Source of the DNA: Apostichopus japonicus | Taxonomy: Eukaryota > Echinodermata > Holothuroidea > Aspidochirotida > Stichopodidae | DNA length: 64,000 bases | Reading direction: 5' to 3' | NCBI RefSeq assembly: GCF_037975245.1 | Contig: NC_092580.1 | Coordinates: forward strand, 14,607,001-14,671,000 | Shown here: piece by piece, positions 59,441-64,000 of the stretch | Layout of the letters: every line of letters starts with the position of its first letter | How positions within the stretch are numbered: the first letter of the stretch is position 1 | Translations under genes and position numbers: made by a program | The notes under the pieces: model-generated | Seen by the model: only the letters and a program-made list of their open reading frames with translations | What the model was told of the DNA's origin: nothing | Database searches by the model: none

Positions 59441-61825
59441 TCTTTATAAATATCATTATGAAATGGTCTCGTAGCACAAAAATCTAGTATAAAAAATAGA
59501 GAACACCACAGACTTTAATGAATACATCTATTAATAACAACACTGCAGAACAACAACATGTTTTGAAAGTTACTACTTTCGTCGTCCTGGTTACAAACTA
59601 ATAATATACGAATAATGGTAACATATGGCTAGTAGTTATAACACAAGGTGAAAGTAGATTTTATTCAAAGAAAGTCTCCACATCAGTTGGGAGAAGCCTA
59701 ATCTGAACAAATAGATTGATAGCCCATTGTTCACACTGTTAAATTCAATTAAATTTAGGTAGATTAATCTACTTTCAATTTGTGTTATTGCTACTAGCCA
59801 AATCATTATATTTTTATGATGGTCAATGTATGTAAAAGAGCTAATTGGTTTGATATTGGCTGGAAACAGTTTTAACCTGAACATTGAAGGAGGGATTTCT
59901 TTCCTCTGTTTGTCACAGTGGGGGGGGGGGTGGGGGCAGGTGGGGGAACCTGACTCTTCTTTACATGATCCCCTCAAAGAAATTCATATTATACCAAAAT
60001 CTGAATGTATATTACTTAACTTGGATGGCTGGCTGTATATTAATTCAATATTCAATTTCTGAAACTTTTGTTTTTTTAGTTTGGAAAAAATCATTGATCC
60101 ATCATTCTGTCATTACTCTCTATATTTCAGATGGGTCTAGTTAAAAAACATCAGTACTGGTCTTAATCTGTTGTGGACAGGGAATAAGGTTACATAAATT
60201 TGGGGGTATTATAATTGCAGGCTGCAAATTTGTTGTTGTCCCGTTGAGTTCTGACACCTTTTTTTTCTATAGAAAAGTTAAACAATAAACTGATTAAGGA
60301 GATGATAGTTTGGTTGTCATTATGTCACACAACCATCAGTTTCACATGTAATGAACTTTCTCTTTGAAAAGAAAATTAGGTCATGGATAATTGAGGGTTT
60401 GTCATGAAGGTTTTCAAACCTGAAACTAGATTCAGTTTATGATCACAGTTTACTTGGCTTTACTGAACCAAAGGATTTCATCTGAAGTTGATACCCTTCC
60501 AACTTTTTATTTCTCGGTATCACCCGCTGCTTTATGAAGTCTGTTAAAGTGAGAGATGCACTAGATTTTACTAGCTTGATGTAGCAGTCAAGCTGAAGAT
60601 TTGTGCTTTAAATACTACAGTTTTGTACATAAACTGTTAGGAGTCCAACATACATCATATTCCAGCAACATACAGACATGGAACCAACTTCCAAATGTAA
60701 AGGTAGTCAGTATAGGCCCCAAATTATAGCACGCTATAATTGCTAGAAGTCTTTCAAAAAGTACTTTCCTTGAGGTCTTTACTCGCCAAATCGTTCTCAG
60801 ACATTTCTAAGGAACACACAAGATGACTGAATGTCCCAGTGAGGAAAATTTCCTCCAAGGTTGTAATCGAAACAGTTTTAAGAAATTTGACCAAAGGTGA
60901 CCATATTTGAATATCGAGCATATTTGGGGCCAATACGGCATACCTTTAAATACAAAATAAACAGGGAAATGATTAATCCAGTATCGAAATTGCAAACTGC
61001 TATGCAAGAGGGTCAAATGTGATACACGAGTAAAGATGTTGAGGAGTTTCAAATTTATTTATGTGTCTCAGTCATATCATCTTGTTAATCTTTAATTGTT
61101 TTTGATCTGCATCCAAACTGTTGCAAAGTAACTCAGCAACCACTACCTTAAACAACTAATGCAAGTAATACACCCCTATTTCATTTTTGGGGGGGGGGGG
61201 TGGGGGGAGATGCTTTTTTTTCTTTTTTCAAGTTTACATTCCAAATAACAGAATGTTGAACATTTCTGATTTGGAAGTTTCTCATGTGATTATTATACTA
61301 ACTTGGAAAATTATCTAAAAAATGGGAAAATATTTGTAGGATCAAATAAATTAAGTCATTTACAACTCTTTGTATCATCTTTGATTGATGAATGAAGCTA
61401 CTAAATTCATGTTACTTTGAGTACTTGCAATCCAAGCTTTAAGCAAGATTGGTTATTAAGCTTGGTAGAATTGGCTGAAGCAGACTTGAAATAGCTGGTT
61501 TACGTATAATCCTTCAGTAAACCATTTTGGATGAATTTAGTTTTGTGATTATTCATGAGGGAGCTGTCTGCTTGCTAGTGGGTAGGTTTTACTTGTACAT
61601 GGCTCCTTTCTCTTTTACAATTGAATGTAAAGTAGCACAGAAAACAGTCCTGTGTGCTCATCAACCGTTCGTTCAATACACGGTGGTTTCAGTTGTGATA
61701 ACACGGATCTTTGCGACCTTTGGCTTACCAGATGAGTGTTTACCTTTGAACAGGAAGATGCTCGAGATGTAGAAGCAACAAAGGATTTTGAAGTTAATAA
61801 TAATAATCAATCATAATAATCAGAC

Positions 61826-62085
61826 AGTTAGTTTTATGACGCTTAAGCAACCACGAACGTGGGATAAGCCTGCAAAGGCTAATGGGTCACAACTTTCACG
61901 TCCGTTGGCTTCCAATTCAACAATGTAACTCAAATTTGGAATCTTTCTAATTGAGAAAGTCATTTCAGATGGGAAAACCGTAGATTGCTCTTGGATGGAA
62001 ACCCACCTTACTATGACTGGGCTGGGGATCGAACCCTGAACCTCCCGATTGCTAAGCCTCATTGCTTCGTCTCTAGTCTTGGTGT
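61826..62085 (-). repeat. tRNA-derived SINE, family B, copy 2
   Basis: Minus strand: GGGTTCGATCCCCAGCC (B box, about 62033-62017) and a body CATCCAAGAGCAATC with TTTTCCCATCTGAAATGA, as in copy 1 at 58625-58795. It is followed by a longer tail (CCACGTTCGTGGTTGCTTAA, about 61863-61844) that copy 1 lacks. Confidence 0.75.
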
Positions 62086-63092
62086 TCTAATTAGTTACTC
62101 TGTGGGTGTCTGCTACTGCTAAAATGCTGTCTTGAGCTCTCACACATTTTATATTTAAATTAGCATTGACATCTCTCATAAGTTTTTAATAAAATTTTTG
62201 AACGTGGTGCTGCAACCACAGCCACCACATATGGATTTTGGATGAAATTTTCGTCTCAGAAATCTTGTTACACAAAACTTGATCATAAATAGGTAGAAAC
62301 GTAGCAAGTTATAGTTTAGTTCTTAGTACCCACTTATCATCAAACTGATCGCAAAATGCTGTGATATGTTTCACTGTAGGTTTGACTTTTCAGTGGTTTT
62401 CATCGAAAAGGCTCGTAAGTTGTTAATGTTTGCCAGGGTAACACATCACTTGAAAGTATTGTTTATACTGTGTGATTTGTGTGAGGAGCTTAGAGATTGT
62501 GAGCCTCAGCGGTGATATGCCTACCAATCCCACAATTTGACGACAGATAATAATTTATCTGGTATATTCGCATCTTAAAATGCTATATACAAAATGAGCA
62601 AAGTGCTATATGAAAGTGTCAAGATGTTTAGCAGGTTTGTATAAACCGAACCATAAGATTGTCAGTATTATTTGACGATCAAAATTTCATAAATTGCCAC
62701 AATAGCTAACTTAGCCCCCCCCACCCCCCCCCTGCTTGAATATGAAAACGTTAAGTACTCGTTGAGTACATGTTTAGAGGGGAGTTATATCTGGAGAGAG
62801 CACTCAACTTGTGTTTCCTATCTATCACCTTCCTGCTTTTGACACTAACATGTTTAATATTACTTTTCAAACAATTCGTTTTTAGTTCAATCATTTACCT
62901 ACCAAAGTTAAACTTATCTCCAAGGAGGAGGAAGGCTAGTCAATAAAGGATTCCTTTGTAGTTTTGAAAGTGTCATTCATATATTTCGATCAGTTTGTTC
63001 ATTAGGGTTAATATTATAGTTAGTTTGGATTTGAGGAGTGTTGTCAAGTGATCTACGATCCTCTTACTTCCTTCTGCATGCATTAAGTGTGT

Positions 63093-63315
63093 TCATTTAT
63101 AATACATATATTTATGCCTCTGAATCATAAGGTCCCCGGTTCGAGTCACTCCCAGATTAATGTATGTCGTCCAGTTACAGAGATGTTGACAATTAACAAT
63201 TCATAATCATGGACGTTAAATATGAATCTAAGAGACTGACTTCGGTCAGCTTGCGGCTTTGATAAGCCAATGAGGCTTCTTCGCGAGTTCCTGCTTGCAG
63301 GAGGATCTAAAATAC
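63093..63315 (+). repeat. tRNA-derived SINE, family C, copy 2
   Basis: Plus strand: TGAATCATAAGGTCCCCGGT then TCGAGTCACTCCC (B box), the body GTATGTCGTCCAGTTACAGA, the short hairpin CTGACTTCGGTCAG, and CGCGAGTTCCTGCTTGCAGG. It is collinear with the reverse complement of 59226-59440, giving an inverted pair 3.7 kb apart in the same intron. A TA-rich microsatellite follows. Confidence 0.8.
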
Positions 63316-64000
63316 ATACATATATACATATATATATATAGGCACCATTGTCAAGTGGTCAACAGTATATATGAGACAAGTGTTAACAGAAAATTCTAGT
63401 TTTCATTGATCTTATTATATATCATTCATGCTTTGAATATTTTGTCTATTTTCACGGGTCTGAGAGTTATCTCTGATTAATTCCGAGTTTAATTCATGGG
63501 TTACAGCAGCAGTCTGCCAAACTTTTAGGCCCACGACCCAGGAGCTTCCATGAGGACTGAACCATGACCCATCAGACCTCCACCTCTCATAATCATTGAT
63601 CAGAATGCATGAAAGCTAGCTTCTTGGACTATGTACGTCTCGGAAAACTGTAGACAATTTATTTTCTTATTCTCTGGAAGTATCCTGCAACCCAACTAAA
63701 CAATTTTGTAGCTCACTACTGGGTTACAACCCATAGGTTGTGGACTGTTAGGTTTACAAGGTTTGAATGAAAAAGGGTGATTTAGGGCTCTATGAGACCT
63801 CTACTTTACACTGACCTCATGTTAACGTTGTCTTTGAAATCTTTCTGCAATGTTTCTCCTGGATGGTTGATGCAACAACATGTTTTGTCTTTAAAGCTTA
63901 AACAGACTATAATGTGAAAATTCTCTATATATTTTAACATTATTAATCAAAATCATCATAATGGCTTATCTGGTGTAGGCAAAGTCTCCACCCAAATTGC

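Larger units (their letters stand above)
59000..64000. other. PRMT intron 9, open at the window end
   Basis: No further PRMT exon could be found. Candidate acceptors near 60130, 62392 and 63978 give early stops or unrelated residues in the required phase. The intron is filled with SINE copies (59226-59440, 61826-62085, 63093-63315), G/C runs (about 59921-59948, 61189-61210 and 62714-62733) and a TA microsatellite near 63317-63342. Confidence 0.6.

Noticed and set aside
62392-62420. Next PRMT exon after 58999
   Set aside because: In the required phase it meets a stop within a few codons and has no PRMT similarity. Candidates at 60130 and 63978 fail likewise.

Overview
The window is invertebrate animal nuclear DNA. 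It is AT-rich, has many poly-G/poly-C runs, and its genes are split into short GT-AG exons separated by 0.1-6 kb introns. Gene content, the intron-rich PRMT and ASB genes, the orphan GPCR and the dense MITE/SINE load suggest a marine deuterostome, perhaps an echinoderm. No species call can be made from the sequence alone. I rebuilt six protein-coding genes by following splice sites and codon phase. Five are multi-exon genes in which every junction checked keeps the reading frame.

Layout. 1-7093 (+): the 3' two-thirds of a FAM50/XAP5 gene; its N-terminal exons lie before base 1. 7094-10976: non-coding. 10977-15286 (-): complete five-exon MRPL42, convergent with FAM50, with a long-TIR MITE in intron 1. 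15287-16576: a 1.3 kb head-to-head gap holding a 191-bp hAT MITE. 16577-22795 (+): eight-exon ankyrin-repeat and SOCS-box (ASB) gene, a predicted Cullin-5 substrate adaptor. 22796-26691: non-coding, ending in a field of degenerate palindromes. 26692-28047 (-): intronless rhodopsin-class orphan GPCR. 28048-34806: no intact gene; it holds a broken gene of an uncharacterised zinc-ligand-type family, split by a 1.55-kb hAT-like transposon with a perfect 8-bp target duplication. 36270-43912 (-): ten-exon gene for a secreted or membrane-tethered protein of four Ig domains, laid out like the L1-type Ig1-4 module (hemolin-like). 46581-58999 (+): nine exons of a PRMT6-like arginine methyltransferase; the rest lies beyond the window. 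59000-64000: PRMT intron, rich in SINEs.

How the genes work together: there is no operon-like logic. FAM50 (spliceosome-associated), MRPL42 (mitoribosome), ASB (ubiquitin ligase adaptor) and PRMT (histone/protein methylation) are independent housekeeping or regulatory genes. The GPCR and the Ig protein are cell-surface genes and the most lineage-specific content.

The most distinctive observations are the hemolin-like four-Ig gene, a SINE family whose head derives from U2 snRNA (three copies), several transposons with clean target-site duplications (one interrupting a gene, two sharing an internal segment although their termini differ), and palindromic repeat DNA just 3' of the GPCR.
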